The position numbers and the translations under genes were made by a program. A stretch of DNA of 64,000 nucleotides. Source: Hyphococcus sp. Lineage in GTDB: Bacteria; Pseudomonadota; Alphaproteobacteria; Caulobacterales; Parvularculaceae. The stretch is taken from the NCBI GenBank assembly GCA_028289605.1, contig JANQON010000006.1, forward strand, positions 310,001 through 374,000, in the 5' to 3' direction. This document shows positions 18,087-25,812 of this stretch, in pieces; positions within the stretch are counted from its first letter, which is position 1, and each line of letters opens with the position of its first letter. The notes beneath the pieces are model-generated. The model made no database searches. It was not told the origin of the DNA and was given only the letters and a program-made list of their open reading frames with translations.

Positions 18087-18763
18087 GACGCGGTCGGCGC
18101 CGGCTCCGCATTGGGAATAGATTTTAGCGGCTTCGCCGCCGAGCCGTCATAGAGCGCCGGATCGGTCAGCGTCGTGTTCTCCCCTTCCGGATCCGACGTG
18201 TGCCGCTTCGGATTCTGGGTGCCGGCTTTCACTTCTTTGCCGGCGCGCAGGTCGTTGAGGAGCTGTTCGAAATTCTCCGGCGTCAGGTCTTCGTAATAGT
18301 GATCGCTGTCCTTGGTCGAGATTTGGGCCATAGGCGCGTTGCAGCAGGCGCCGAGGCATTCGACTTCGAGCCACGTGAACTTTCCGTCGTCGCTCGTCTT
18401 CATCTCCGGACCGATGACCTTCTTACACACTTCGCGCAGATCCTGAGCGCCGCGCAGCATGCAGGGCGTCGTGCCGCAGAGCTGGACGAAGAATTCTCCC
18501 ACCGGCGCCAGATTGAACATCGTATAGAAGGTCGCGACCTCGTAGACGCGGATGTAGGGCATATCCAGCTGCTTGGCGATCGCCTCCATCATCGGGATCG
18601 AGATCCAGCCTTCCTGCTTCTGGCCGCGCCACAGAAACGGAATAACGCAGGACGCCTGGCGGCCTTGCGGATATTTCTGCAGCTGCGCGTCGCACCAGGC
18701 CTGGTTGTCATCGGTCCACGAAAAGGACGCGGGCTGGTCTTTTGCGGGGCGTCGGATGGCCAT
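18083..18763 (-). CDS. nuoE: NADH-quinone oxidoreductase subunit E
   Basis: The 24-kDa peripheral subunit holding the 2Fe-2S cluster N1a, 226 residues from MAIRRPAKDQPASF. The ligands are Cys96 and Cys101 (LCGTTPCMLRG) and Cys136 and Cys140 (ECLGACCNAP). The thioredoxin-like core is preceded by the four-helix N-terminal part (VYEVATFYTMF). Residues after about 170 form a polar tail seen in many alphaproteobacterial NuoE. A longer upstream reading would run through a repeat and was rejected. Confidence 0.96.
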   Translation of the reverse strand: MAIRRPAKDQPASFSWTDDNQAWCDAQLQKYPQGRQASCVIPFLWRGQKQEGWISIPMMEAIAKQLDMPYIRVYEVATFYTMFNLAPVGEFFVQLCGTTPCMLRGAQDLREVCKKVIGPEMKTSDDGKFTWLEVECLGACCNAPMAQISTKDSDHYYEDLTPENFEQLLNDLRAGKEVKAGTQNPKRHTSDPEGENTTLTDPALYDGSAAKPLKSIPNAEPAPTAS

Positions 18764-18886
18764 GGCTGTTCCTTTGCGGACGGGCGCCGGGCCCTCGGGG
18801 CCGGGCGTTGAAAGACAAGTTGCGCACACATACCCGATTGGCCGCGAAACGGAAGGGGTCTGGTGTCGCGGCGGAGGCTGCGTCCT

Positions 18887-19028
18887 ACCTCCCCCTTGAG
18901 GGGAGGTCGAAGGCGCGAAGCGGCTTCGGGAGGGGGGCAAACCGTCATTTCCGGTGCATGTCGCCCGACTTGCTCCCCCCACCCGAAATTTGCTTCCGCA
19001 AATTTCGACCTCCCCTCAAGGGGGAGGT
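18887..19028. repeat. Composite inverted repeat
   Basis: A 24-base arm (ACCTCCCCCTTGAGGGGAGG plus TCGA, 18887-18910) recurs as its exact reverse complement at 19005-19028. Nested inside are a G-run/C-run arm pair (GGGAGGGGGGCAA against TTGCTCCCCCC) and a hairpin GAAATTTGCTTCCGCAAATTTC. The element fills the gap between nuoE and the CxxC protein gene and could form a large cruciform or RNA hairpin. It resembles non-autonomous palindromic intergenic elements. Confidence 0.8.
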
Positions 19029-19047
19029 GCGGCGGCGCGCCCAGCGC

Positions 19048-19323
19048 CTACTCCAGATCAATCTCGTTCAGGGCGGCTGCGTCCTCAAAACAGCCAAGGC
19101 AGATGACCTTGATGTTGTTCGCGCCGAGGGCGTCGAATTCCGCCTGAGACAGGGCGTTGCACTCATTGCAGACGGCGTCCCAGATCCCGTCCTCGCCGCG
19201 ACTCCACCAGAAGCCCTTCGGTTCGCCGGATTTCAACCCTTCGATGATGTGCACGCAGACGAAGGTCTGAGGCTGTTTGCCGTGGGTATCGCACGTGACG
19301 GAGGGAACGAGAGCGTCAGTCAT
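19048..19323 (-). CDS. Small cysteine-rich protein (putative zinc binder)
   Basis: A 91-residue soluble protein with paired cysteines in CDTHG, CVHI, CNECN and CLGC, suggesting a structural zinc site. The middle contains GEPKGFWWSRGEDGIWDAVC, a pattern I associate with uncharacterised conserved hypotheticals but cannot name. The ATG overlaps the stop of the upstream hotdog-like gene as ATGACTGA, so the two are translationally coupled and probably functionally linked. Confidence 0.72.
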   Translation of the reverse strand: MTDALVPSVTCDTHGKQPQTFVCVHIIEGLKSGEPKGFWWSRGEDGIWDAVCNECNALSQAEFDALGANNIKVICLGCFEDAAALNEIDLE

Positions 19324-20152
19324 AGTAATAAAACGAAATTACCGCGCACTTATAGCGCCCTTGCGAGATTTCGAAAGCGACGCGAACCTCTCCGCCTTCG
19401 TCCGGCGCGACGGCGATGCGAAACGGCCGTCCCAATTCCACATAGCGGGTGAATTTCGCCGTTCCAGCGACCGGGTACGCCGTCCGCCCCAGAAGATGCG
19501 CCGCCTGCTGAACGGCGTCGCAAAGATGGCTGGAATTGACATGATCGCCGGAGCCGCCGTGATAGGGATGCGCCGGACGAAACCCGGTCTCTTCGGTGAT
19601 CAAGGCGTCGACAAAGGCGACGCCGTTCTCTTCGCTTAAGGGAGACACGAACACCTCGCCTTGCGAGGCGACGCCCGCCGGGCCCGGCGCGGCGAAACGA
19701 AAGTCCTGCGGCGCGGGCAAGGCGGCGATCTCCGCTTTCGCCTGCGACCGCCAGGTCTCGAAGTCGCGGTTGCGGAAGACCACGCCGGCGCCGGAAACGT
19801 CATAGACCGGCGCCCCTGACGCATCGACAAAAGCGCAGGCGTAACCCGCATCATCCGGTTTGCCGCTATGGGTCGAGCGCCCGCGCGCGGGATGGACCGC
19901 CCCCTCGCCCGTATGATGACAGCGCCATTGAAAATCCGTAAGCGCAGTCCATTTCTCGCCGTCCATCTCACCCAGAAACAGCGAAACGCCCGTCAACGCA
20001 AAGTAGTTCGTCGCCTGAACGGCGATATTGTGCGCAGGATGCAAGTTGAGCCACGGCCACGCGGACGCGTCGTCGCTGCAGCGAAACGTGACCGTGCGAT
20101 CGCCGTCGCGCGCAAAGTCGTAGCAAAAGTCGCCTGATTCCTGCCGGGTCAT
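19316..20152 (-). CDS. Uncharacterised protein with hotdog-like C-terminal half
   Basis: A 278-residue soluble protein with no signal peptide. The C-terminal part has features of a hotdog/thioesterase fold: HPYHGGSGDHVNSSHLCDAV corresponds to the catalytic helix region, followed by TAKFTRYVELGRPFRIAV and a VRVAFEISQ strand. The N-terminal half (WPWLNLHPAHNIAVQATNY) may be a second, degenerate hotdog unit. No confident family assignment is possible from inspection. Coupled downstream to the cysteine-rich small protein. Confidence 0.68.
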   Translation of the reverse strand: MTRQESGDFCYDFARDGDRTVTFRCSDDASAWPWLNLHPAHNIAVQATNYFALTGVSLFLGEMDGEKWTALTDFQWRCHHTGEGAVHPARGRSTHSGKPDDAGYACAFVDASGAPVYDVSGAGVVFRNRDFETWRSQAKAEIAALPAPQDFRFAAPGPAGVASQGEVFVSPLSEENGVAFVDALITEETGFRPAHPYHGGSGDHVNSSHLCDAVQQAAHLLGRTAYPVAGTAKFTRYVELGRPFRIAVAPDEGGEVRVAFEISQGRYKCAVISFYYYD

Positions 20153-20189
20153 GGCGCGAGCCTACCACTGCCCACGCGCACGCTAAACC

Positions 20190-20306
20190 TCATCCTGAGG
20201 CGCAAACACGAAAGTGTTTGCCTCGAAGGGTTTGCCGCAACCGTCTGAATTCGCATCCATCCTTCGAGGCTCGGCTTCGCCTCGCGCCTCAGGACGAGGA
20301 TTGAGA
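20190..20306. repeat. REP-like palindrome pair (copies 2 and 3)
   Basis: Two inverted copies: CCTCATCCTGAGGCGC with arm CCTCGAAGGG (about 20192-20234) and CATCCTTCGAGGCTCGGC to CTCAGGACGAGG (about 20258-20300). The second copy runs into the last codons of the GIY-YIG gene, supplying its C-terminal serines. Related copies are at 17300 and 20634. Confidence 0.75.
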
Positions 20307-20612
20307 TTTTAGCTTCGCCCCAGGGCGCTTGGAGTGATGCTTCAAGGCGTCGAAGTCGCCGCGGATGAAGGCCTCTTTCTTCTTGCGACTCCACCCTTTG
20401 AGCTGACGTTCGAACGCCGCTGCGTCATCGAAACGAGAAAACCAGTCGGACGATACGCAAGTCACGGGCCGTCGCGTAAACGTATATGCGTTACGATAGA
20501 CGCCCTGATTGTGCGCATTGACACGATCATCGACAGCAACGCCTCGATGCGACCCGACATAGTAGGAATTGTCGGCGCATAAGAGGATGTAAACGAAAGC
20601 TTGGCGCTCCAT
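20289..20612 (-). CDS. GIY-YIG nuclease family protein (YhbQ/URI-like)
   Basis: A 107-residue single-domain protein starting MERQAFVYILLCADNSYYVGSH, where VYI and YYVG form the GIY-YIG signature; Arg and Glu catalytic positions are plausible in the following helix and in FERQLKGWSRKKKEAF. Small stand-alone members are structure-specific endonucleases or of unknown role. REP copies lie at both ends, and the C-terminal residues are encoded by repeat sequence. It interrupts the nuo cluster between nuoD-linked and nuoE-linked genes and is probably a relatively recent insertion. Confidence 0.9.
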   Translation of the reverse strand: MERQAFVYILLCADNSYYVGSHRGVAVDDRVNAHNQGVYRNAYTFTRRPVTCVSSDWFSRFDDAAAFERQLKGWSRKKKEAFIRGDFDALKHHSKRPGAKLKSQSSS

Positions 20613-20633
20613 TCTCTCAATCTCCTATGAACC

Positions 20634-20720
20634 TCATCCTGAAGCGCCCGCGAAGCGGGCCTCGAAGGATGGCGGCGTCCGAAGTGTCCTCCATCCTGCA
20701 AGGCTCGGCTTCGTCCGGTG
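20634..20720. repeat. REP-like palindrome pair (copies 4 and 5)
   Basis: CCTCATCCTGAAGCGCCCGC with arm GCGGGCCTCGAAGGATGG (about 20634-20674), then a degraded copy CCATCCTGCAAGGCTCGGC (about 20692-20712). They fill the gap between the GIY-YIG gene start and the NTF2-like lipoprotein stop, mirroring the pair at 20190-20306. Confidence 0.7.
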
Positions 20721-20736
20721 ACTGCGCCGCCCAGAC

Positions 20737-21273
20737 CTACTCCCGCGCCGCTCCCGGCACTGCAGCGTTGCCGCGTTGGTGCGTTGCGGTAAACGTGAAG
20801 GCGGTGATTTTCCAGTCCCCGCCCAATCGCGCGAAGTCGTATTCGTAAACGCCCCAGACTTCCCAGAGGGCGCCGCCGTCGTCGGCGAGGGCATCGTATT
20901 TGTTCCAGGCGTAGCCGTGGGAGACCATTGAGGCGCCGTCGCCGTCAATGGCGACGACATGGTTGCCACGCAAATGAAAGCTGGTCTTTTCGGCGAAGAG
21001 GTTCGCGCGCCAGCCGCCGATCAGGTCGTCGGCGGGGATCGTCGCCGGCTCTCCGCCGGCAAGCGAGGTGAAGTCCACCGTCACATCATCGGCGAAATAG
21101 GATCGCGCCGCGCCCCAGTCCTTGGCGTCGACCGCGACGTCCAGGGCATTGGCGATGTCGATCAGGCGGGCGCGGTCGTCTTGGACCTCCACTGCGGGCG
21201 TCGATTCCGCTTCGCCGTTTGAACACGCCGTCGCCAGAAGCGCGACGGCGCAGACGGCGAACAGTCTCTTCAC
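20737..21273 (-). CDS. NTF2/SnoaL-like lipoprotein
   Basis: A 178-residue exported protein with a GTG start (GTG AAG AGA CTG) overlapping the nuoD stop by four bases (GTGA). The signal [16 protein letters not shown] has lipobox Cys17. The mature part is a SnoaL-like NTF2 fold: [33 protein letters not shown], then LIGGW and C-terminal strands [20 protein letters not shown]. Periplasmic and of unknown ligand. The overlap supports the GTG start over a longer upstream ATG inside nuoD. Confidence 0.82.
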   Translation of the reverse strand: MKRLFAVCAVALLATACSNGEAESTPAVEVQDDRARLIDIANALDVAVDAKDWGAARSYFADDVTVDFTSLAGGEPATIPADDLIGGWRANLFAEKTSFHLRGNHVVAIDGDGASMVSHGYAWNKYDALADDGGALWEVWGVYEYDFARLGGDWKITAFTFTATHQRGNAAVPGAARE

Positions 21274-22490
21274 CGATCGATCTCGCCAAACACAATATCG
21301 AGCGATCCCAAGATCGCCGACACGTCCGCCAACAGGTGTCCGCGGTTCATCCAATCCATCGCCTGGAGATGCGGATAGCCCGGCGCCCGGATTTTGCAGC
21401 GATAAGGCCGGTTGGTGCCGTCGGAGACGAGATAAACGCCGAACTCGCCTTTCGGCGCCTCGACCGCGGCGTAAACCTCGCCGGCAGGCACGTGGAAACC
21501 TTCCGTATACAGTTTAAAGTGGTGGATCAGGGCTTCCATATTGCCCTTCATCTTGTCGCGCTTGGGCGGGGCGACCTTGCCGTCGGTGGTCATGACCGGT
21601 CCCGGGGTTTGGCGCAGCTTCGCGATCGCCTGTTTCATGATCTTCACCGACTCGCGCATTTCCAGCACGCGGATCAGATAGCGGTCGTAGCAGTCGCCGT
21701 TCTTGCCCACGGGAATCTTGAAGTCGTATTCTGCGTAGGACTCATATGGCTGCGAGCGGCGCAGATCCCAGGCCATGCCGGAGCCGCGCACCATCACGCC
21801 GGAAAAACCCCAGGCGAGCGCGTCTTCCTGGGAAACAACGCCGATATCGACATTGCGCTGTTTAAAAATGCGGTTGTTGGTGATGAGCGTCTCGATGTCG
21901 TCGAGCTTTTCCGGGAACTGGTCGCACCACTGATCGAGATCGTTGATCAGGGCTTCGGGCAGATCCTGATGCACGCCGCCGACACGGAAATAGGCTGCAT
22001 GCATGCGGCTGCCGCTGGCGCGCTCGTAAAACACCATCAGCTTCTCGCGCTCCTCAAAGCCCCAAAGCGGCGGGGTCAGGGCGCCCACATCCATCGCCTG
22101 GGTCGTAATGTTGAGTAGGTGCGAGAGAATCCGGCCGATCTCGGAATAAAGCACCCGGATATGCTGCGCGCGTTTTGGAACCTCAAGTCCTAAGAGTTTC
22201 TCCGCCGCCATGCAGAACGCATGTTCCTGGTTCATGGGGGCGACGTAATCGAGGCGGTCGAAATACGGGATCGCCTGCAGATAGGTCTTGTATTCGATCA
22301 GCTTCTCGGTGCCCCGGTGCAGGAGCCCGATATGCGGGTCGACGCGCTCTACGACCTCCCCGTCCAGTTCCAGGACAAGGCGTAGCACGCCGTGCGCCGC
22401 CGGGTGCTGCGGTCCGAAATTGATCGTGAACTCGCGCTCCGACGTCGCATCGGAAGTTGAGTCTTCGGGAATGTTGTGGCCGTCCGCCAT
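21270..22490 (-). CDS. nuoD: NADH-quinone oxidoreductase subunit D
   Basis: The 49-kDa quinone-binding subunit of complex I, 406 residues. The start shows the family pattern [20 protein letters not shown]; the HGV histidine and a tyrosine further along contact quinone. Further hallmarks are [26 protein letters not shown] and the C-terminal DIVFGEIDR. It is not fused to NuoC. Upstream is a tandem GFA pair instead of nuoC directly. Confidence 0.97.
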   Translation of the reverse strand: MADGHNIPEDSTSDATSEREFTINFGPQHPAAHGVLRLVLELDGEVVERVDPHIGLLHRGTEKLIEYKTYLQAIPYFDRLDYVAPMNQEHAFCMAAEKLLGLEVPKRAQHIRVLYSEIGRILSHLLNITTQAMDVGALTPPLWGFEEREKLMVFYERASGSRMHAAYFRVGGVHQDLPEALINDLDQWCDQFPEKLDDIETLITNNRIFKQRNVDIGVVSQEDALAWGFSGVMVRGSGMAWDLRRSQPYESYAEYDFKIPVGKNGDCYDRYLIRVLEMRESVKIMKQAIAKLRQTPGPVMTTDGKVAPPKRDKMKGNMEALIHHFKLYTEGFHVPAGEVYAAVEAPKGEFGVYLVSDGTNRPYRCKIRAPGYPHLQAMDWMNRGHLLADVSAILGSLDIVFGEIDR

Positions 22491-22500
22491 ATCTGCCGTC

Positions 22501-22929
22501 CTATGAAACGCCGAAAGCCGCGAAGACTTCGTCGCCTGTCATCTGTTTGGTTTTCTCCGCAAACGAGTAGTAGGCGGGTTTTTCGTCAATAAAGACTTCG
22601 TGGTCGAGTGTAAGGTCGTCGAAGTCGTCAAAAAGATCTGCGGCCATGATGGTCAATGACTTGTCTTTCAGGCGCCAGAACAGCGTCGAGCCGCATGTTT
22701 TGCAAAAGCCGCGCTCAGCCCACTCAGAAGACCCGTATAGCCCGATCGCGTCTTCGTTGGAGAACGAAACAGTGTCGCCGCAGTCGACCGCGAAAAACGG
22801 GCCTGCGTTCTGTCGCCGACACATGTTGCAGTGACAAACGCCGACCTCATGGGACTTCGGCGTCGCTTTGAAGGTCACCGCGCCGCACAGGCACTTGCCC
22901 GTTCTTTCCTTACCCGACTGGTTTGTCAT
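22501..22929 (-). CDS. GFA/CENP-V family zinc protein (copy 1)
   Basis: A 142-residue protein of the glutathione-dependent formaldehyde-activating (GFA) family. Zinc ligands are the cysteines of [15 protein letters not shown] and [10 protein letters not shown]. True Gfa/S-hydroxymethylglutathione synthase activity is unproven for most members, so the enzymatic role is open. It overlaps its paralogue by four bases (ATGA at 22926-22929) and precedes nuoD with a 10-base gap, so it belongs to the nuo transcript. Confidence 0.9.
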   Translation of the reverse strand: MTNQSGKERTGKCLCGAVTFKATPKSHEVGVCHCNMCRRQNAGPFFAVDCGDTVSFSNEDAIGLYGSSEWAERGFCKTCGSTLFWRLKDKSLTIMAADLFDDFDDLTLDHEVFIDEKPAYYSFAEKTKQMTGDEVFAAFGVS

Positions 22930-23360
22930 CGCGCTTCTTCCTTTTTCAGGTGCGCTTCAAGCTCGGCGAACATTTCCGCGCTGGTCTGTTTCTTGGTGTC
23001 GTTGGCGAATTCGTAGTTGCCAGGCTTGTCGTCGATGAAAATCTCGCTCGAAAAACGAAACGCCTCGGGGTTGTCAAACGCCTGCATGGAAACAGCGACG
23101 TTGGTCCCGTCGCGCATGCGCCAGAACAAAGTTGAGCCGCAGACCTTGCAGAAACACCGGTCGCCCCAGTCTGACGATGTGTAAACACCCAAGTGCTCGT
23201 CGTTTTCGACGACGACATCAGGTCCGCAGGAAACGGCCATGAACACGCCTCCGGCCCAGCGCCGGCACATGCCGCAGTGGCACACGCCCATGTCCTGCGA
23301 TTTCGGAACCGCCGTGAACCGGACGGCGCCGCAAAGGCACTGACCCGTCATCGCTTCCAT
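22926..23360 (-). CDS. GFA/CENP-V family zinc protein (copy 2)
   Basis: A 144-residue paralogue of the following gene, sharing [30 protein letters not shown] and the late IDDKPGNYEFA segment. Both carry the full set of zinc cysteines, so neither looks degenerate. It begins two bases after the nuoC stop region. Tandem duplication followed by divergence is likely; a heterodimer is possible. Confidence 0.9.
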   Translation of the reverse strand: MEAMTGQCLCGAVRFTAVPKSQDMGVCHCGMCRRWAGGVFMAVSCGPDVVVENDEHLGVYTSSDWGDRCFCKVCGSTLFWRMRDGTNVAVSMQAFDNPEAFRFSSEIFIDDKPGNYEFANDTKKQTSAEMFAELEAHLKKEEAR

Positions 23361-23362
23361 CG

Positions 23363-23974
23363 CTAATCCTTCGCTCCATCCGCTTTTTCGTCGCCGGGCA
23401 GAACATATTCGGCCCCTTCCCAGGGCGAGAGATAGTCAAAGTTGCGATACTCCTGGACAAGGCTCACCGGCTCATAAACGACGCGCTTTTGTTCGTCGTC
23501 GTAACGGACCTCAACATGGCCCGTAAGCGGAAAGTCCTTGCGCAGGGGATAACCCTCGAAATTGTAGTCGGTGAGAATGCGGCGCAGATCCGGGTGCCCG
23601 GAAAAAACGATGCCGTACATGTCGAATGTCTCACGCTCGAACCAATCGGCCGCCGGGTAAACGGGCGTGACGGTCGGCAGGCTTTCGTCGTCGCCGACAG
23701 CGACTTTCACCCGAACGCGCTGATTGTTGTGCATCGAAAGAAGGTGATAGACCACGTCAAATCGCCGGGCGCGGTTTGGGTAGTCAACCCCGCACAGATC
23801 GATCAGCACCAGGAACTTCGCCAGCGGATCGTCGCGCAGAAACTGGAGCACCTGAACGATCCGGTCCGCGCGGGCGGTGATGTTGAGCTCGCCATGGTCG
23901 ACCGACCAGCCGCGAATGTCGCTGTCGATATTGGCGGCGATGTGTTCGCCCAGTTCTTTGAGTTCTTCAGACAT
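23363..23974 (-). CDS. nuoC: NADH-quinone oxidoreductase subunit C
   Basis: The 30-kDa peripheral subunit of complex I, 203 residues. Recognisable motifs are [13 protein letters not shown], the signature [20 protein letters not shown] and [20 protein letters not shown]. It helps dock NuoD and NuoB. Unlike in many enterobacteria it is separate from NuoD, as in other alphaproteobacteria. A long palindrome separates it from nuoB upstream. Confidence 0.97.
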   Translation of the reverse strand: MSEELKELGEHIAANIDSDIRGWSVDHGELNITARADRIVQVLQFLRDDPLAKFLVLIDLCGVDYPNRARRFDVVYHLLSMHNNQRVRVKVAVGDDESLPTVTPVYPAADWFERETFDMYGIVFSGHPDLRRILTDYNFEGYPLRKDFPLTGHVEVRYDDEQKRVVYEPVSLVQEYRNFDYLSPWEGAEYVLPGDEKADGAKD

Positions 23975-23994
23975 TTTCGTCGTTCTCTCCGCCG

Positions 23995-24057
23995 CTCATC
24001 CCCGCGAAAGCGGGGATCCAGCGGTCAAAAATGGATCCCCGCTTTCGTGGGGATGAG
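23995..24057. repeat. Perfect inverted repeat between nuoB and nuoC
   Basis: Two 26-base arms that are near-exact complements (23995-24020 starting CTCATCCCCGCGAAAGCGGG, and 24032-24057) separated by 11 bases. Each arm is itself a hairpin CCCCGCGAAAGCGGGG. This CATCCCCGCGAAAGCGGGGAT element is a common intergenic repeat in alphaproteobacteria. Within the nuo transcript it would fold into a strong RNA stem. Confidence 0.85.
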
Positions 24058-24068
24058 CGGGTGATGGC

Positions 24069-24638
24069 CTATCGAATAATCGAGCCTTCCCGCCGGATCT
24101 TCTTCTGCAGCTGCAACACGCCGTAGACCAGCGCCTCCGCCGTCGGCGGGCAGCCGGGCACGTAAATATCCACAGGCACGACCCGGTCGCAGCCGCGCAC
24201 CACTGCATACGAGTAGTGATAATAGCCGCCGCCATTGGCGCAGCTGCCCATCGAGATGACGTAACGAGGGTTTGGCATCTGGTCGTAAACTTTGCGCAGG
24301 GCCGGCGCCATTTTGTTGGTCAGCGTGCCCGCGACGATCATGACGTCGGACTGGCGCGGCGACGCGCGCGGGGCGAAGCCAAAGCGTTCAAGGTCATAGC
24401 GCGGCATCGAGGCCTGCATCATTTCCACCGCGCAACAGGCGAGCCCGAAGGTCATCCACATCAAGGAACCGGTGCGCGCCCAGTTGATCAGCGCGTCCGC
24501 CGGCGCAGTGAAAAACCCGCGATCGGCCAGCTGGTCGGACAACTCGCCGAAGAATGGGTCCTTTTCGGAAGGACTGTAGCCCTCGCCGCCGACGCGCGCG
24601 GCGGATCCGTAAGCGAGCTTCGATGGGTCTACCGCCAT
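24069..24638 (-). CDS. nuoB: NADH-quinone oxidoreductase subunit B
   Basis: The PSST subunit holding the terminal cluster N2, 189 residues from [15 protein letters not shown]. The ligands are Cys68 and Cys69 ([10 protein letters not shown]), Cys133 (GSCANGGG) and Cys163 ([14 protein letters not shown]). The start is the ATG that overlaps the nuoA end by 10 bases; a further upstream ATG would overlap more and adds a non-conserved heptapeptide. Confidence 0.97.
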   Translation of the reverse strand: MAVDPSKLAYGSAARVGGEGYSPSEKDPFFGELSDQLADRGFFTAPADALINWARTGSLMWMTFGLACCAVEMMQASMPRYDLERFGFAPRASPRQSDVMIVAGTLTNKMAPALRKVYDQMPNPRYVISMGSCANGGGYYHYSYAVVRGCDRVVPVDIYVPGCPPTAEALVYGVLQLQKKIRREGSIIR

Positions 24639-25024
24639 TCGAGGGCTCCTTTCTTCCACTCATAGAGGAACCCGATGGTAAACACGGCAAGAAAGACGAA
24701 CATCGACCAGAAGGCGAAAATCTGGAAGTCGCGGTCGGCGCCCAGTTCCGGGTTGAACAGCGTCACCGCCCAGGGAAAGAGAAAGGCGACGTCGAGGTCG
24801 ACGATGATGAAGAGGATCGCGACGATGTAAAACTGGACGTCGAACTTCATGCGCGAATCGTCAAACGCGTTGAAGCCGCATTCATAGGTCGAGACTTTTT
24901 CCGGATCCGGGTCGGCCGGCGCGATCACCGACGGGATCAGCAAAAACGCAACGCCCAGCACAGTGGAAATCCCGAGAAAGACGATAATCGGGAGCCAGTC
25001 GAGCAAAAAATCCGGTGTCGCCAA
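24629..25024 (-). CDS. nuoA: NADH-quinone oxidoreductase subunit A
   Basis: A three-helix membrane subunit of complex I, 131 residues. It shows the conserved loop [20 protein letters not shown] and the acidic helix [16 protein letters not shown]. There is no ATG near the expected N-terminus: the frame is open far upstream, but the best start is a TTG (residues [11 protein letters not shown] follow) with GGAGG six bases ahead, giving the family length. I chose that TTG over the distant upstream ATG that would add a basic 32-residue extension. It is the first gene of the nuo cluster. Confidence 0.93.
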   Translation of the reverse strand: MATPDFLLDWLPIIVFLGISTVLGVAFLLIPSVIAPADPDPEKVSTYECGFNAFDDSRMKFDVQFYIVAILFIIVDLDVAFLFPWAVTLFNPELGADRDFQIFAFWSMFVFLAVFTIGFLYEWKKGALEWR

Positions 25025-25177
25025 GGGTGGCCTCCTTCGTCGAACGGCCCAAACGCCGCCGCTTTTCATAAATCGGCGCGACCCTAGAAAGCTGCGGCCC
25101 CAAAGGCAACGCGATTTCATGTCGCGAAAGGCGAATTCGGTCGGGTTTTCAGCCGGTTTCCGGATCGTCAGCGACGA

Positions 25178-25774
25178 TCACTCGGGGTCGGAGGGCGATT
25201 CCAGCGACTCGATCGGGAATTCGATCCCCTGGTCGGCCGGCGGCAGGCCGCTGCGGCGCGCTCTCAGATAGTCCATGCCGTCTTCCATCTCCCAGATCCG
25301 CACATCAAGGAGGCTGTTGCGCAGCGCCTCCGGCAGGGCGTCTTCGCTCAGCGCATGTTGCGCGGCGCGGTCCGCGGCGAAGGCGGCGAGATCGGCGATT
25401 TCCGGGGCGGTCAGGTCGATGGCGTAGCCGAGTTCGGCGTCCTGCATGTCGATCATCGCCGGGGCCCCGCGCCACATCCGCGCAGCGAATTCCAGCGGAT
25501 CCGCCGCTGGGGCGCCGAAAGCAGCGTCGAGGGCGGGTGCAGCTTTGCCGCCGACCCCGTTAACGGCGTGGCAGACGACGCAGCCCTTATCAATAAAGAG
25601 CGCCCGACCCGCGTCTGGATCGGCCAGGCGCACCCGTTTCATGGCGACGCGCTCGGTCGCCGTCGCCGGGGCCTTCGCGACGCTCGCAGGCTGCGCCGCC
25701 CGCTCGCATGCGACGAGCGCGGCCGCCGCCACGCCAGCGGCGATCACCATGGTTTTCTTCACAAAATCTCGCAT
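25178..25774 (-). CDS. c-type cytochrome lipoprotein
   Basis: A 198-residue exported electron carrier. The signal MRDFVKKTMVIAAGVAAAAL ends in a lipobox VAC (Cys23), and the haem site is C65-V-V-C-H69, followed by a putative axial methionine in the RGAPAMIDMQDAE stretch. The family is cytochrome c class I in fold. An upstream in-frame ATG 11 codons earlier precedes the signal and seems less likely. Its position beside nuoA hints at a respiratory role, but it lies on its own transcript or just ahead of the nuo promoter. Confidence 0.88.
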   Translation of the reverse strand: MRDFVKKTMVIAAGVAAAALVACERAAQPASVAKAPATATERVAMKRVRLADPDAGRALFIDKGCVVCHAVNGVGGKAAPALDAAFGAPAADPLEFAARMWRGAPAMIDMQDAELGYAIDLTAPEIADLAAFAADRAAQHALSEDALPEALRNSLLDVRIWEMEDGMDYLRARRSGLPPADQGIEFPIESLESPSDPE

Positions 25775-25812
25775 CCACAGGCCTTTCGCAGACCTTACGA
25801 AACGCACCGTAA

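Noticed and set aside
18764-18982. Longer NuoE N-terminus
   Set aside because: The extension runs through the repeat region and is not NuoE-like; the family starts at the chosen ATG.
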